DNA of 64,000 bases from Paramecium tetraurelia (lineage: Eukaryota > Ciliophora > Oligohymenophorea > Peniculida > Parameciidae): the NCBI RefSeq assembly GCF_000165425.1, contig NW_001799255.1, positions 433,961 to 497,960 on the forward strand. The letters run 5' to 3'. A model generated the notes under the pieces. The model saw only the letters and a program-made list of their open reading frames with translations, ran no database searches and had not been told where the DNA came from. Position numbers and translations under genes: made by a program. Below are positions 1-11,600 of this stretch, piece after piece; the first letter of the stretch is position 1; each line of letters begins with the position of its first letter.

Positions 1-1352
1 TAGAATTCTGAAGTTCAACTTTGGGATTTAGGATTTGTTACTTCCTCAGATAGTGAAGACAATGACTCTGATGAAGATGTTGAAATAGCAAGAAACAAAC
101 AATTTGAAACTCTGAAAATAAGGGAGTTATCTGATTGGAAACTTAAATTTGAAGAGAAGAAACAGCAGAGGAATCAATAAAAAGAGAAGAACCAATAAGA
201 AACCTAAATGGAACAATAAACTGCTGAATTAACTTAAGATCCAGACAAAGAATAAAGTGATGGAGATTTAAAGGGCTAAACAGATAGTGAAAGCATTTTG
301 ACTATCTGTCTTAATAATGGTATTATTTCTGACCATAATGTTAGAAAAGAAAAACCTAGTTACCATCAAAGGTCTGCCTCCGCAATAGATCTAGGCTTTG
401 AAACAGAGATAGTAATAGATGTTGGAGGTTCAGCAACAGAAAGAATAGATCAAATAAACCATCTAAGAGTAGCGTCAATAGTAGGACAAGGACAATTAGA
501 GTGACAGCAGTGAAGAGTCGAAGTGGGATTGGCTGGAGGAGAATGACAAGGACGTATACTTTTGTATTACGACTACAGAACCAATAAGGAAACATGAATA
601 AGTTACGGTGTCTTACGGGAGAAGGACCAACAGATTCTTGCTTAGTTGGTATGGATTTACTCTACCTGAAAATAAATACAGTTCCTACAATTTTAGAGTA
701 AGAAGTTGATTCTAACAAAGTTATGGCTCAATACAGATATATGTAAGGAGAAGATTTTAAGTCAGAAATAGATCTTTGACACCATCACCATTAATAAGTT
801 GATTAATCCGGAAGAGTGGGACACAGGTAAAATCAACTTCAATGGTAACGACGTTCCTATTTCATCAATTACGAAGGAATTTAGAATCAAAAAGAATAAA
901 CTCAATATGGACTTACTGATGTATTTGAGACTATATCTTATGCTCTACCAAGTCCAAGTTAAGGATGTGTTAATCACTATACCTGTATCAGTCGATTATG
1001 AAGTATTCGTGATGCAGTTTTGTATATAATTGTTACAACATTATCTAAATTCATACTCCTAGGAGTTGGCTTAAGATATTAAAGAATTAGAATCCAAAAT
1101 ATCATTCTCAAGACGATTTGCAGTATCAATCATCAACATTAATTATAGCTCCATATTAATAAGGAACGCAAAGAAATACTTATCAATTAGATTATGATTC
1201 TTTTAGATGCCATTATTATCTTAAAAAAATTCAAAGAAAGCAATGACTTGAAGTAGGCTTACATATCAGAGATTCATAATAATGTGTATTATAAGATGGA
1301 AAATTTAAGAGGCTTGAAAGTGTATCTCAAATCTATTCATGAATTTCTATGA
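1..1352 (+). CDS. SET-domain methyltransferase (SETD3/RuBisCO-LSMT type), 5' truncated
   Basis: The gene enters from the left edge, so its start is missing. The visible part is about 425 codons after removal of three introns (320-344, 698-720, 1123-1148). A highly acidic, Gln-rich stretch (roughly residues 15-175) interrupts the SET region. It is followed by the C-terminal half of SET: ITTTEPIRKHEQVTVSYG, then RTNRFLLSWYGFTLPENKY. This is the EQV..SYG..TN..LL..YGF pattern of protein lysine/histidine methyltransferases of the SETD3/SETD4/RuBisCO-LSMT group. The remainder matches the helical substrate-binding domain and ends in a basic/aliphatic helix at the TGA at 1350. The third intron removes an apparent stop at 1195 and is supported by the good coding frame beyond it. 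Substrate unknown. The glutamine codons are mostly TAA/TAG. Confidence 0.85.
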
Positions 1353-1441
1353 TTAATTATGGGTTTAATCATTATATAATTATTTCATTCAAATGTTCTT
1401 TACTTAGAAAATGGTCAAGTTTGTTATTCTACCCTACAAAA

Positions 1442-2937
1442 ATGGTATCCTTTAGATTAAAAGCTATAGCCCTGCCAATTAAATTCAATTTACAAATTGG
1501 AGCAAATATGATTGGAAATACACAGGAACATGAAATCTGTATAAACAATAAATAAATTGTCAATAATCATTGCTGTGTTGTTTTGAATGAAGAGGAAATA
1601 GAACTTATTGTTTTAGATGGTCCAGTCTTCTATAAGAATGAAGAAGGACATTTTGACTAATTGGCCAAAGAGTCTGTACTTAGGTACAATCATTGCTTAA
1701 ATTAGTTTAAATATTGAGTCCGCGGATTTTTCAATTAGATTAGGGTAATCTATAGAAGCTAAAGTTTAAGTGGTTAATGGAACATAGCATCAATATCTTC
1801 CAAGAAAACTGCCTTAAAAAGAAACAAAATAATTTAATTTGCAAGAACGGCTATCCTAGATAGAAGTCAAAGTTGTAGAGAGTCTCTATACATCTCCTTA
1901 GAGTGATTTAGACCAATTCTAATAACAATAAGAATAAGAGCCAAACGATGTAGACTTATAGTAAAATGAGGAGATTAATTCAATTTCATTTAATTTAAAA
2001 CAATAAAATAATTAAGAATAAAAACAATAGAAACAAAATTGTGAATAAGCAAATTAAAATGAAACCAATCAAAGAACAGATGTATTATAATTAAATGATT
2101 ATGAATAATAAACTGAGATGTTATCTAATGGAACTCCTGATTTTAATAACAATTCCAAGGATAAGAAGGGAATACAAAATCAAACCAAAAATAAAAAGAA
2201 ATCAAATTATATCATCATACCATAGAGAAAAGATAGAGAAAGTTCTCCTAAAAAGAAAAGTAATCATAAGTAGATGAAAGAAATAAAAAAAGAAAGTCAA
2301 AGAATGAGCTAAAGAAAATGCAGCAGATGGAAATTTTGTATAGCATTTTCAGGATTTCATCCAAGTAGAGATGAACAATAGTTTTTATTACTTCAGAATG
2401 TTCAAGTTTGTTTAGAAGATTACACATTTAATATGCTAATTATGGAAGACAATGTCGAATTGAGATCCATCAAATTATTGATTGCCTTAGCCAAAGGAAT
2501 TCCTATAATTTCTAGAAATTGGTTAACAAGATCAATTAATTAATATGAGATTCTCGATCACAATTAATATTAAGTTCAATTTTCTAGTGAGTTTTGCAAA
2601 GAATACAATTTTGATTTTAAACAATATTAAAAAAGACTTCAAAAATGGTAAACATTTAATTTCATATTTTAGTAAAGATGCCAAAATAATGCCCTTGAAA
2701 GGTGTGACAATATTTGTTCCAAAAAGAATGAACTATCATATTGAACATTTCGAATTAGAATACTTGGTAGAATCCTTAGGTGGTAAATTTGTACATTAAA
2801 TACATGATGAAGGAGAAGCATAAATTTATATGTTAATACCTAAAGATCAAACAAAAATCGTAGGCTATGACTAACACTAACAAAGTCCTATTGAATGCTT
2901 ATTCAAGAGTGCATTGAAATATAAAAATCTCCTTTGA
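1442..2937 (+). CDS. FHA-BRCT protein, DNA-damage-response type
   Basis: A 482-aa protein with two introns (1684-1705 and 2648-2672). The N-terminus is an FHA-like phosphothreonine-binding domain: an IGANMIGN strand, then HEICINNKQIVNNHC. The middle is Gln/Asn/Lys-rich and probably disordered. The C-terminal third carries BRCT-like repeats: FCIAFSGFHPSR, LLIALAKGIPIISRNWL with the conserved Trp, then LKGVTIFVPKRM and LVESLGGKFVHQ. An N-terminal FHA with C-terminal BRCTs resembles MDC1/nibrin-type adaptors of double-strand-break signalling. In Paramecium such a protein could act in repair or in programmed DNA elimination, but that is inference. The start is the first ATG giving a complete FHA; another in-frame ATG lies at 1349. 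Confidence 0.75.
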
Positions 2938-3278
2938 TCAAATTATTATATTCTATTTGAGCTTTGTTTATATGAAGAAATTGTTTAGTTTTCAATATAT
3001 TTAATATAAAATACAAAAAAATGAATTCTCTTATTAATATATATTCTAATGGTGTTATTTGATTCTGTTTATTAAATATCAACCTACTAGCTACAGTGTT
3101 ATGTGATTGTTTTAATAATATTATTTATTTTAATAATTTTAGTTTCTACTTAATTTTCAATACATTTTATTCATTTAAAAGTGTAAATAATTGATAATTT
3201 GGAATTATTGGAATTCCTAAAAATATTAAATAAGATTCCATAATCGATAAGTATAATATACAAAAATTACAGTTTAGA
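2938..3278. other. Intergenic, AT-rich, no gene seen
   Basis: About 340 bp between two same-strand genes. No conserved reading frame or RNA gene was recognised. It presumably holds the 3' end of the FHA-BRCT transcript and the promoter of the next gene. Confidence 0.6.
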
Positions 3279-4247
3279 ATGATTTAAATTCCTAAAATAA
3301 TAATATTATTTAATTTAATGATAATATTATTTACCTTCATTACGTATGCATATTCTAGATGCGCATTCTCTGTGGAATGTCAAGGAAATAACTGTGATCC
3401 ATTAGAGGTTGATACTGAACCCTTTATAGCGAGAGTTTCATAATGTCCTCATATGGATGGGAAGATGGTTTGTTGTAACAAAAATTAGGATGACCAAATG
3501 CAACGAAACTTTCAAGCCATAGATGCATCTTTTGGTAATGCTGGTGGTGGATGTGATATGTATTATATATTGTTTCATTCTTAGTTGTGCCTATAATTTG
3601 AAGAAATTCTGGTGTGAGTATACTTGCAGTCCTAATTAGAGCGATTTCTTAAGCACAAACGGATATGAAAACATGAAAGACCCACTAAATCCCAAGAATA
3701 TATTGACAGTTTAGAAAGTTGAAATTAAAGTCAAGCCTTAAGTGGCATGTGTAAGTATTTTGTTTTAATCTTTATAGGAAATTTGGTCATCTTGTAAGAG
3801 AACTCAATTCGCTTCTTAGGTAACAGCAATGAAAACTCCAGGAGGATTCTTTAATTTTCAAGGAGAATAGGCAGTGTATATTGTTTAGATTTATATATTA
3901 GTGGTTAAGCTAAATAATTCATATCAGTCAAGTTTATTGATAATGACGAAGAGACAATCAACTTTGATTTTGTTCCTGATTGCAAATATGATTATCCTGT
4001 TGGTCCAGATGGGAAAATGGTTACACCAGATGGATTTGTAATATCCGAAAAATGCTCATGCAATAATTGCGATCTCATGTGTCATGATGAAGAAATTCTG
4101 TATTAAGCCACTGGTGTTTTTGAAGGCTTTAATGGATACTTGGTATTATGGGTCTGGGCAGGAGCTCTTCTAATTGCTGCATTAATCACAGGATTTAGAA
4201 AATATAAATAACAAGAAAATCATGAAATCTTAATAGATCCAATTTGA
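3279..4247 (+). CDS. Short NPC1 N-terminal-domain membrane protein
   Basis: About 296 aa, or 283 aa if translation begins at the in-frame ATG at 3318. Both starts give a hydrophobic signal peptide. Three introns: 3560-3584, 3751-3777 and 3876-3901. The mature part is rich in Cys and follows the luminal N-terminal domain of Niemann-Pick C1: SQCPHMDGKMVCCN, then CAYNLKKFWCEYTCSPNQSD, the most diagnostic NPC1 motif. Several Cys pairs follow (CSCNNCDLMC). A single C-terminal transmembrane segment (YLVLWVWAGALLIAALITGF) and a short basic tail end the protein. Full NPC1 proteins exceed 1,000 aa and have 13 TM segments with a sterol-sensing domain; here only the sterol-binding N-domain and one anchor remain. 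The next gene is on the other strand, so no split gene is visible. Likely a luminal lipid-binding membrane protein. Confidence 0.8.
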
Positions 4248-4559
4248 TTTAGTTCTTTGTTCATTTTTTATTTGTATGAAATATGCTAAACTTTATACAT
4301 TATATTCTTAAAGCCTATTTAAGTGCTGTTAAATTGATAATTCCAAGTGCTGGACTATGAAATTCTTAAATTCTTATATATCAAATATTGTAATTAATAA
4401 GAATTTATGTAAATTAAGATTGGATTATGAAATTTTGGAATGCTTTCAAATCAACAATATGTAGCTTATTCTGAGTAATTTAAATAATAAATTATAAGTT
4501 ATGAAATATTTTAAGACATTATTCTAATAGACACTATTAGAAAAGAGATTGTAACTTGA
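4248..4559. other. Intergenic between convergent genes
   Basis: About 310 bp between the stop codons of converging genes. AT-rich; no coding frame or RNA gene was recognised. Confidence 0.6.
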
Positions 4560-5596
4560 TCATTGCTCCCATCTGATTCTTTTTCCATCTTCCCATAAAC
4601 CAAATCTTATTTATCCATCTGCCAATACATATTTGCCCCTTCCATGTTATTTACCTTAATTCCATTCACCCTCAAATACCCTCCCATCTGGCCAAAAATA
4701 TTTACCCTTCCCATGCTTTTTATCATCCTAGTATTCACCATGATATGCTCGTCCATCAGCCCATTAATAGACTCCATAGCCGTGCATTTTGTTATATCTC
4801 CAATTCCCTTAGTACTTTCTTCCATCAGCCCAACTATACTCTCCCTGATTATAATAAACAATATTACATATCCATTTATTTTATTATCAAACCAAGTTCC
4901 TTCAAAAAGACTTCCATCTGGCCAAATGTACAAGCCCTAACCTTGTTTCTTTCCTTGAAAATACTCTCCTTTATAACTGGAATTATCAATCCCTTTCTTT
5001 AATATTAAAATTACATTCTTCATGGCCTTTCCCATGCTAAAAATCATTTTACCAATAACCTTCATAGACGGCTCCATTTGCTTATCTATAGACCCCATAG
5101 CCATTAGCCTTATCATTCTCCCATTATCCTGAATACGAGTCTCCATCAATATGATAAAACGTTCCTTTCCCACAGGCCTTATTATTTGACCATTGTCCTT
5201 CATATCTTGCTCCATCCGGCCAAATTTGAGTTCCTTATCCATCGCGTTTATCGCCTATCCATTCTCCTTCATAGGAAGTGCCACTCTTAAATTAATATTT
5301 AGGTCTTTTTTCTCTAAAAGTATTGTTTGGATTCACATCTGCCCTAGTTATTATTGTATGCTACCTGCATATTCTTCTGAATTGAAATATTTGAACGTAT
5401 TTCTCTTCAATTTGCTTTAACTAGTAGCTTGATCATCAGATTTTGCAACCTCTTTCCTCCCTTGGTTCAAATTTTTGTAAGTTAATCTTGCTTTATGTCC
5501 TCTCCATTATTTTTAAATTATGATTGCTTTCTAGGATCGCAAAACCTCTAATTGCTTTTGCTTCATTTATTCCTTGTTATCCTTAACCTGATTCAT
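4560..5596 (-). CDS. IQ-motif MORN-repeat protein
   Basis: A 321-aa protein with introns at 5339-5364, 4993-5014 and 4845-4867. Near the N-terminus is an IQ motif (IIIQKQWRGHKAR), a likely calmodulin-binding site. From about residue 95 to the end there are tandem MORN repeats of about 23 residues, for example YEGEWIGDKRDGQG, FEGTWFDNKINGYG, YQGNWRYNKMHGYG and FEGEWNQGKQHGRG. MORN arrays bind membranes or act as scaffolds, and are common in ciliary and cortical proteins of ciliates. The start chosen is the ATG directly ahead of the IQ helix. A longer upstream frame exists but cannot be joined by a normal intron. Repeat identity is certain; cellular role is inferred. Confidence 0.88.
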
Positions 5597-5834
5597 CTTT
5601 GATTGAGTCTAATATAGATAGTGATGAGAACTTTAACGGTATGATTAGAGGCTTGAGATGGTTAGGACAGAATTGACATTCCATTTTTATTACTTTCTGT
5701 TTTTTTTGTAATATTAACTTCATATAATAGATCTTTATTGTCTTTTTAGCATTATCCACAATGTGAACAGTTAGATCCCATATTTTTATTAAAATGTTAA
5801 TCGAATTTAAAACAATTATAAAATAAATATAATA

Positions 5835-7879
5835 TCAATTCTTATAAGGGATTTTGGGTGGTATCTAAGCTGCCTGTTCATCGTGATCGTCATTTTAATC
5901 AGAATTGCAATCAAAGTCATGATCATTTCGATTAAATTAAACATTATCTCCTTTACTACTTACAGGGGATAATATTTCAATTTGATGTTGATCAAACAAG
6001 TTTAAATTTGAATGAATATTTCTGTTGCTTTAAATTAAAAAGTCATCTTGGTTTTTGTTGATTTTCTCAAAAATTGAAATCATATCTTCTCCAACAAGCT
6101 CTAAGATGTTTTTATCTATATCACCCAGCTTCTTTTTCTGATGTAATTTCATATAGGCATAGAAGGCAGATTCAATTTTGAAAAGATCAGATTTTTCTTC
6201 TTAGAGAATAAATTGGAATTCGATTTTCTCTTCCAATACATTGAGTTTCTACTCAAAGTCTTTTGAAAACATATCAGATGGAATCAATGGTTTAGGAATG
6301 TAATTAAATAGTTCCAATTGCTCTTTGTTCAAGAGCACATACTTCAATTTATCAATCTCCTGCATCTTATTTAATATGTTTACAACGTCCAACTTATTAA
6401 AGATTTTTTCCATGGAATATTTGATTTGCTGTTGATATGACTTCTTGATTCCCAAGTTCATACAAAACAAATCACACATACCAATCGACAGTTATTTCTT
6501 TTTATGTTTTAGAAACTTTTTTAATTCCGTTCGATTTTCCACTTAATTTAGATTCCTTTTAGATTTTCTTTAAGGATTCCCCAATTTGTTCTTGTCTTCC
6601 TTAATGAAATCGTTCTAGTTTTGATCACCATTAATATTGTTGATTGAGTGTGACAAAGATGGAGATTCATTATTACTAACATTGTTTTCAAAATTGAATA
6701 TACGATTGGCCATTTACAAATTCATCAATGTTGCAACAACAGGACTGACTAATGTGCTGATAGTAAGAGCAACCAATTGCCAAAGTCCTCCAACATTGCC
6801 CAATATATTTTAGAGTTTGATGTAGGATCTCCTATAATTTCCAACTCTTTATTCCATAAAAATCAGATTTTCTATGTAGGATATTTGATTGTATGAAGAT
6901 TGAAAATCCTTTTAGGTTGATTACAGCAAGGCTAATTCTGTTCTTAAGTCTTATCTAATTAACCCTACGTCTGTCTTAGTTTCTATCATTTTGAAGTTTG
7001 ACTATATTTATTTAGATTGACTCGATGAGAATGTAGAAAATTGAACCGTAATAATCTCTTCATAGGGTCGGCCTGGATTATCGAATTTCAACAAGGTGTC
7101 CCCCAAATAGATGGCGTAATATCCTGCTTTTAGTGCAGTTTAAATTTCTTCCGGCGGGCTACATCCGTTATAAGTTGATGAATTTCTACAAGGCATCATT
7201 AGTACTTGTAAAAATTGAAAAGTATCAGCATTTGAGTATCCTTGTAATTACTTCAATAATATTAATTCATTACGGGTGGGTTTTCTTCGCTCACTGTAGA
7301 ATTGATACAGAACAAATTTTTTAAAAGGAATTTTGAGAAGAATTGCTTTTGGTAATCCTAAGGAAAATGTTTATCTAGATTGCAACTCTCCAACGGTACA
7401 TTCCGACATCTATGTTATGTTAAGTAATTTACTATAATGAGACATCTTAAGCTTGCTTGGTTTCATTGAAAAAACGAGTTCGATTACAGGCTGTCAAAAC
7501 TACATCGAAATGTTTTTTGAAGGTTGACAATGATAATAGTGAAGTATCTGTTATGCTAATTACAAATGTGAAATTCTTAGGATCCAAAGTAAAAGCCTAA
7601 AAATATAATTTATTCAATTACCGGCATGCTCAAAGGTTAGGTTTCAGAAATGATGATGTTTGGAGTTCCTTGATTAAGTAAATCTTAAATCTGGTAATAC
7701 ATGTATAATGCACAAACAGCCATTAGGATAATTGTTAATAAGTGGCCCAGGACTGTATTAAATTTTTATCTTTTCAAAATACGAAAAAATGGAGGTTGCC
7801 CGAAAAAGTCCAAAGAATTGACAAGGTTAAGAAAGCAGCCTTTGATTTCATTTCTTGATCTCTTTTAAAATTTAAGCAT
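5835..7879 (-). CDS. Two-TM ciliate-type transmembrane protein
   Basis: A 657-aa protein with three introns (7597-7621, 7410-7432, 7251-7273). The layout is that of a large uncharacterised ciliate family: a short cytosolic N-terminus ending in an aromatic FFGQPPFFR-type motif, a first TM (LGHLLTIILMAVCALYMYY), and an extracytosolic domain with scattered Cys and N-glycosylation sites. The second TM starts with the family signature LGNVGGLWQLV and ends FNLQ/MNLQ-like before a charged cytosolic tail of about 290 residues. The tail is helical and acidic and ends with a His/Asp-rich stretch. No enzymatic motif was recognised. Function unknown; membrane topology is well supported. Confidence 0.8.
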
Positions 7880-8619
7880 CAATTTATTTATTTATCAAAT
7901 ACCTTTTGTACTTTTTTGCATAAATAGCATATCTTAATTTTTAAATCATCATATTAATTAATATAGCAAAATGATATATAATTATTTTCATAATATAAAT
8001 TTAATAATTCTAAGATGTTCTTTATTATTTCAGATGTTGAATTCAAATCACTCAAAAATGATCAATATTTTGATTGCTTAATTTCTTTGAAAATAGAAAA
8101 GCCTTAAATTTTTCAATCCCTCCAGAATTGATTGAGTATGTTCTCATATAATCAAAATGATCAAAATAAGTGATAATTATGATATAACAGCATGAGTGAT
8201 ATGTCAAAATTTAGTCTATGCTTAATCATTCTCAAAATCTGTTATTACAAAGTTCACCCAATTTTTAGTATTAGCTATTAATAAGTTTTGGTTGAAGGTA
8301 CTTTCCCTTCTCCTTTTAATTAAGATATGTTTGAAGTGTTCATAACAGTAAGTCTTTATACATACTTATTGAATAAGGTACATTTGATTAATTATTGATC
8401 TTAAATCTTTGAATAATATTTAATTTCCTACAAATTGATTAATATCTAATTTCTTACAAAACTACTCTTTTTGATTATGGCTGCAGTTCGTAGTCCATGA
8501 ACTTAGAAAAGTTAAAATCTCATATTAAAAACTGTAGAAATCAGAGAATAAATATGTTTAATAATTAAATAGCTCTTGATTTATAGGAAAAACAAATATT
8601 GAATTCATCATTTATAAAA
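7880..8619. other. Intergenic region with a doubtful short ORF
   Basis: About 740 bp between the promoter of the two-TM gene and the 3' end of the receptor-like gene, both on the minus strand. On the plus strand, 8201-8398 can be read as 65 codons using TAA as Gln (starting MSKFSLCLIILK and containing VEGTFPSPFNQDMFEVF). It has no recognisable family and may be chance or a relic. The rest is AT-rich with no structure noticed. Confidence 0.35.
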
Positions 8620-11600
8620 TCAAAACTGGATATCATTAGTTGTAATATTTTATTTACCTTTTTATTAAATCTTTTATCTTTATGACTACATCTTTTTATG
8701 TTGCCCTTTATTTTGTTTTTTAGACCCTTTAGTTTATTTAATTTTTGGAAATTATTCGCTTTGGTTGATTGAATCGTCATCACTAATTATTTAAGGATCA
8801 GGTTAGGTTGGTCTCTTTGTAAGAGATGTAAAATTTTAGCCAGTTGAAGAGAACATATTAGATCGATCAACTTATGTAGCAGAGTGGTCATTTTGATTGA
8901 ATCTTTAATTAAGAACATTGAATTCGGATGGAGATATTTGGTTTTTTGCCCAATCCTCTTCATCATCACTTGAGAATTTCAATAGATCTGATTAAGCTGC
9001 ATATCTTTAATTCTCCCCTCTAAATGGATTTTAAGGTTCTTCAATTTATTTATCCTTTTTTAAATGTGATTTTGGTTGGATACTGACAAACCTGGAGGTT
9101 GGGACATCCCAATTATCTTCAGCATCATTGTTTTCATCTAAAATAATTTCCTTTTGTATTTATTATTAATAACCTTGATCAATACTTTATTCCTGATTCT
9201 CTTCATCTTCCATATTCCATCCAACATCATCATCATCTTGATCTACTAAAATGATTTTATTTAATTTAGATTAAAGCAATTCTTATTCTTTCTATGCCTA
9301 TAATTGTTATTCTTCCAATAATTATTTAATCTCGTCTTCTCTTTTTTTTTATTGTTCCTCCTCTAATCTTCTCTAATCATCTTCTTATTGTTTTAACTTT
9401 AATTCTTCCTATCTCAATTTCTCGGCCTATAATTATTCCTCAATTCTCTTTAATTCAGCTATTCTCCTCTCTTCCTATTCTGCCAATTCAGCCTGTCTTT
9501 ATTCCTCTTTTGTTCTTTCTAATCTCATTGCCTCTTACTATTACTAAATTAACAGTTCCTATTGTTTCTTCTGTTCTTCCAATTGTAATAGTTCTTTTTC
9601 TCTTCTAGCTTTTTCGAGTTCTTGCTATTTGATTTCATCCTCTATTCTTTTGAGTTCTGCTAATCTTTCTGATTCAATTCTCTTTAACTCTTCCTACCTC
9701 TATAGTTCTTCTAATTTCTTTTATTCCTAAATTTTATTCTAATATTCTCTTGATGATTCTATAACTGATATGGGTTCGGAAACATCATTACTCTGTATTT
9801 TAATAATCATATCTTCTTAAGAAAGATTGAAATTATCTTTTTTTGGATCTGGAATCTCTTATTTGTAGATCATTTGAGAATGCATCATATTCTGAAAGGA
9901 TTGATTATCCTTATATTCAATGGATTCGTCAATTTTGGGGAAGGATGGCTCATGATCTTACTCGTTCTTATTAAACTATTAGCCATTAATGGATTCATCA
10001 AAAGAAAATCTTTTGGATCGTTTGGTTTAAAAGTAATCAGGAACAACTTAGAGAGAATGTGGAGCAGTTACATTATTGTTTTCTTCAAAAAAGTTTTCTT
10101 CTTTTTGAGTTTCACATATCAAACAAATTGCAAAGACGATGGTCACTATGAATGAGTCAATACTGCTGATGAATAATTACTCTCTTTATTGATCCCTATA
10201 GGCTAGAAGCACACTGGCTATTAAAGCAGGAATACAACAAAACTAAAACGAATAAATATAATTATGATACAAATGCACAGAGTCCATTGATGATATTCAT
10301 TCCTACCATATTTTCAACATCTGATAATCTACATTTCAAGAATCTAAATCCGAAGTACCTAGAAAAATAAAATCTTGTCATAGTGAAACTCAGTAAGGAC
10401 AATACATTTAGGAAGATGTAGGCACAGGAATTGGATTTCCTTGCTGCATACCACTAATTAAAAGCAATGTCCCCTTTAGTACTATGTTTGATAACACATA
10501 GATTTATGAGATTCAGTATAATGTGAACTCCAATCGAACTCATTAATAGATACATTTCTAGTTTCTCCAAAATGTAATCCAATTGTAAAATAAGTAACAC
10601 TGCCCATGAACCTACAATGATTAGACCCAATAAACCAACTGCTGATCCTGGAATAAAAGTCTACTATTGTATATAATATATTACCTCAGATTTAGATATC
10701 TTAGCTACTGCAACACTCAAAATCATAATTATCGATACTATTGTGAATGGAATGGGTATGTACTTGTTCTCTTGTAAATTGGATATTAATTGCTCTTCTG
10801 AACTCGTCAGCTTGTCACATATTCCTACATTATTCAACTTAGTTATCATAAATATAATGTACATCTTAGTATCCACTCGGACATGAAGTTACACAAGTCT
10901 AATTTAAATATTTGTAATTCTCGATGCAAGTCAGACATCCTTTTTCATCACAAGTAGCACACTCATTTGAACACTTAACACAAGCAAATTCTTTTATATA
11001 ATAGTTGGCCAAACAGGTGGAAACACATAGGTTACTTGACATATATGGTGAACTTGTTGGACATGTCTTACACTCTAGGCCATTCGCACAAGTGGCACAA
11101 GATGATTGACAAGATAAACACTATTACTCCAAGGAGTAGTATTTAGTAGGACAATTCTGATAGCATTTACCTGACAAATGTAAATAATTGTCTGGACACA
11201 AAGTGCACACTGTGCTTGATGAACATAATAGGCAAGATGCATCACAAGAATAGCAGACAAAATTTAATGAATAATATTTATCAGGACATTTATCTATACA
11301 TTGTTTTGATAACAAATATTGGTTTGTTGGACAAGAGGTACATTCAGTTTCTGAAATGCAATTTCCACAAATATTAGGACATTTAATTAAGGAGGTGCCT
11401 GATTTATAATATCCATTAGGTACTGTTGATATACAACTATTATTGAATAAGTAGTATCCTGTAATGCAATCAATACAGATAGTGCTGCTGGAACAATTAT
11501 TGCATGGTTCAGTGCATTAAGTACAATCGCTTCCATCTTAGAAATATCTATTACCACAATCAGTAACACAACTCAATGATGTCTTTTTATAATAATAATT

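Noticed and set aside
1195-1197. TGA as end of the SET gene
   Set aside because: A 26-nt intron at 1123-1148 restores a good downstream frame to 1352.
4644-5002. Plus-strand ORFs over the MORN gene
   Set aside because: They are antisense shadows; the minus strand gives perfect MORN repeats.
9874-10155. Plus-strand hydrophobic ORF
   Set aside because: Antisense to the coiled-coil tail of the receptor-like gene; hydrophobicity is the mirror of Glu/Lys-rich codons.
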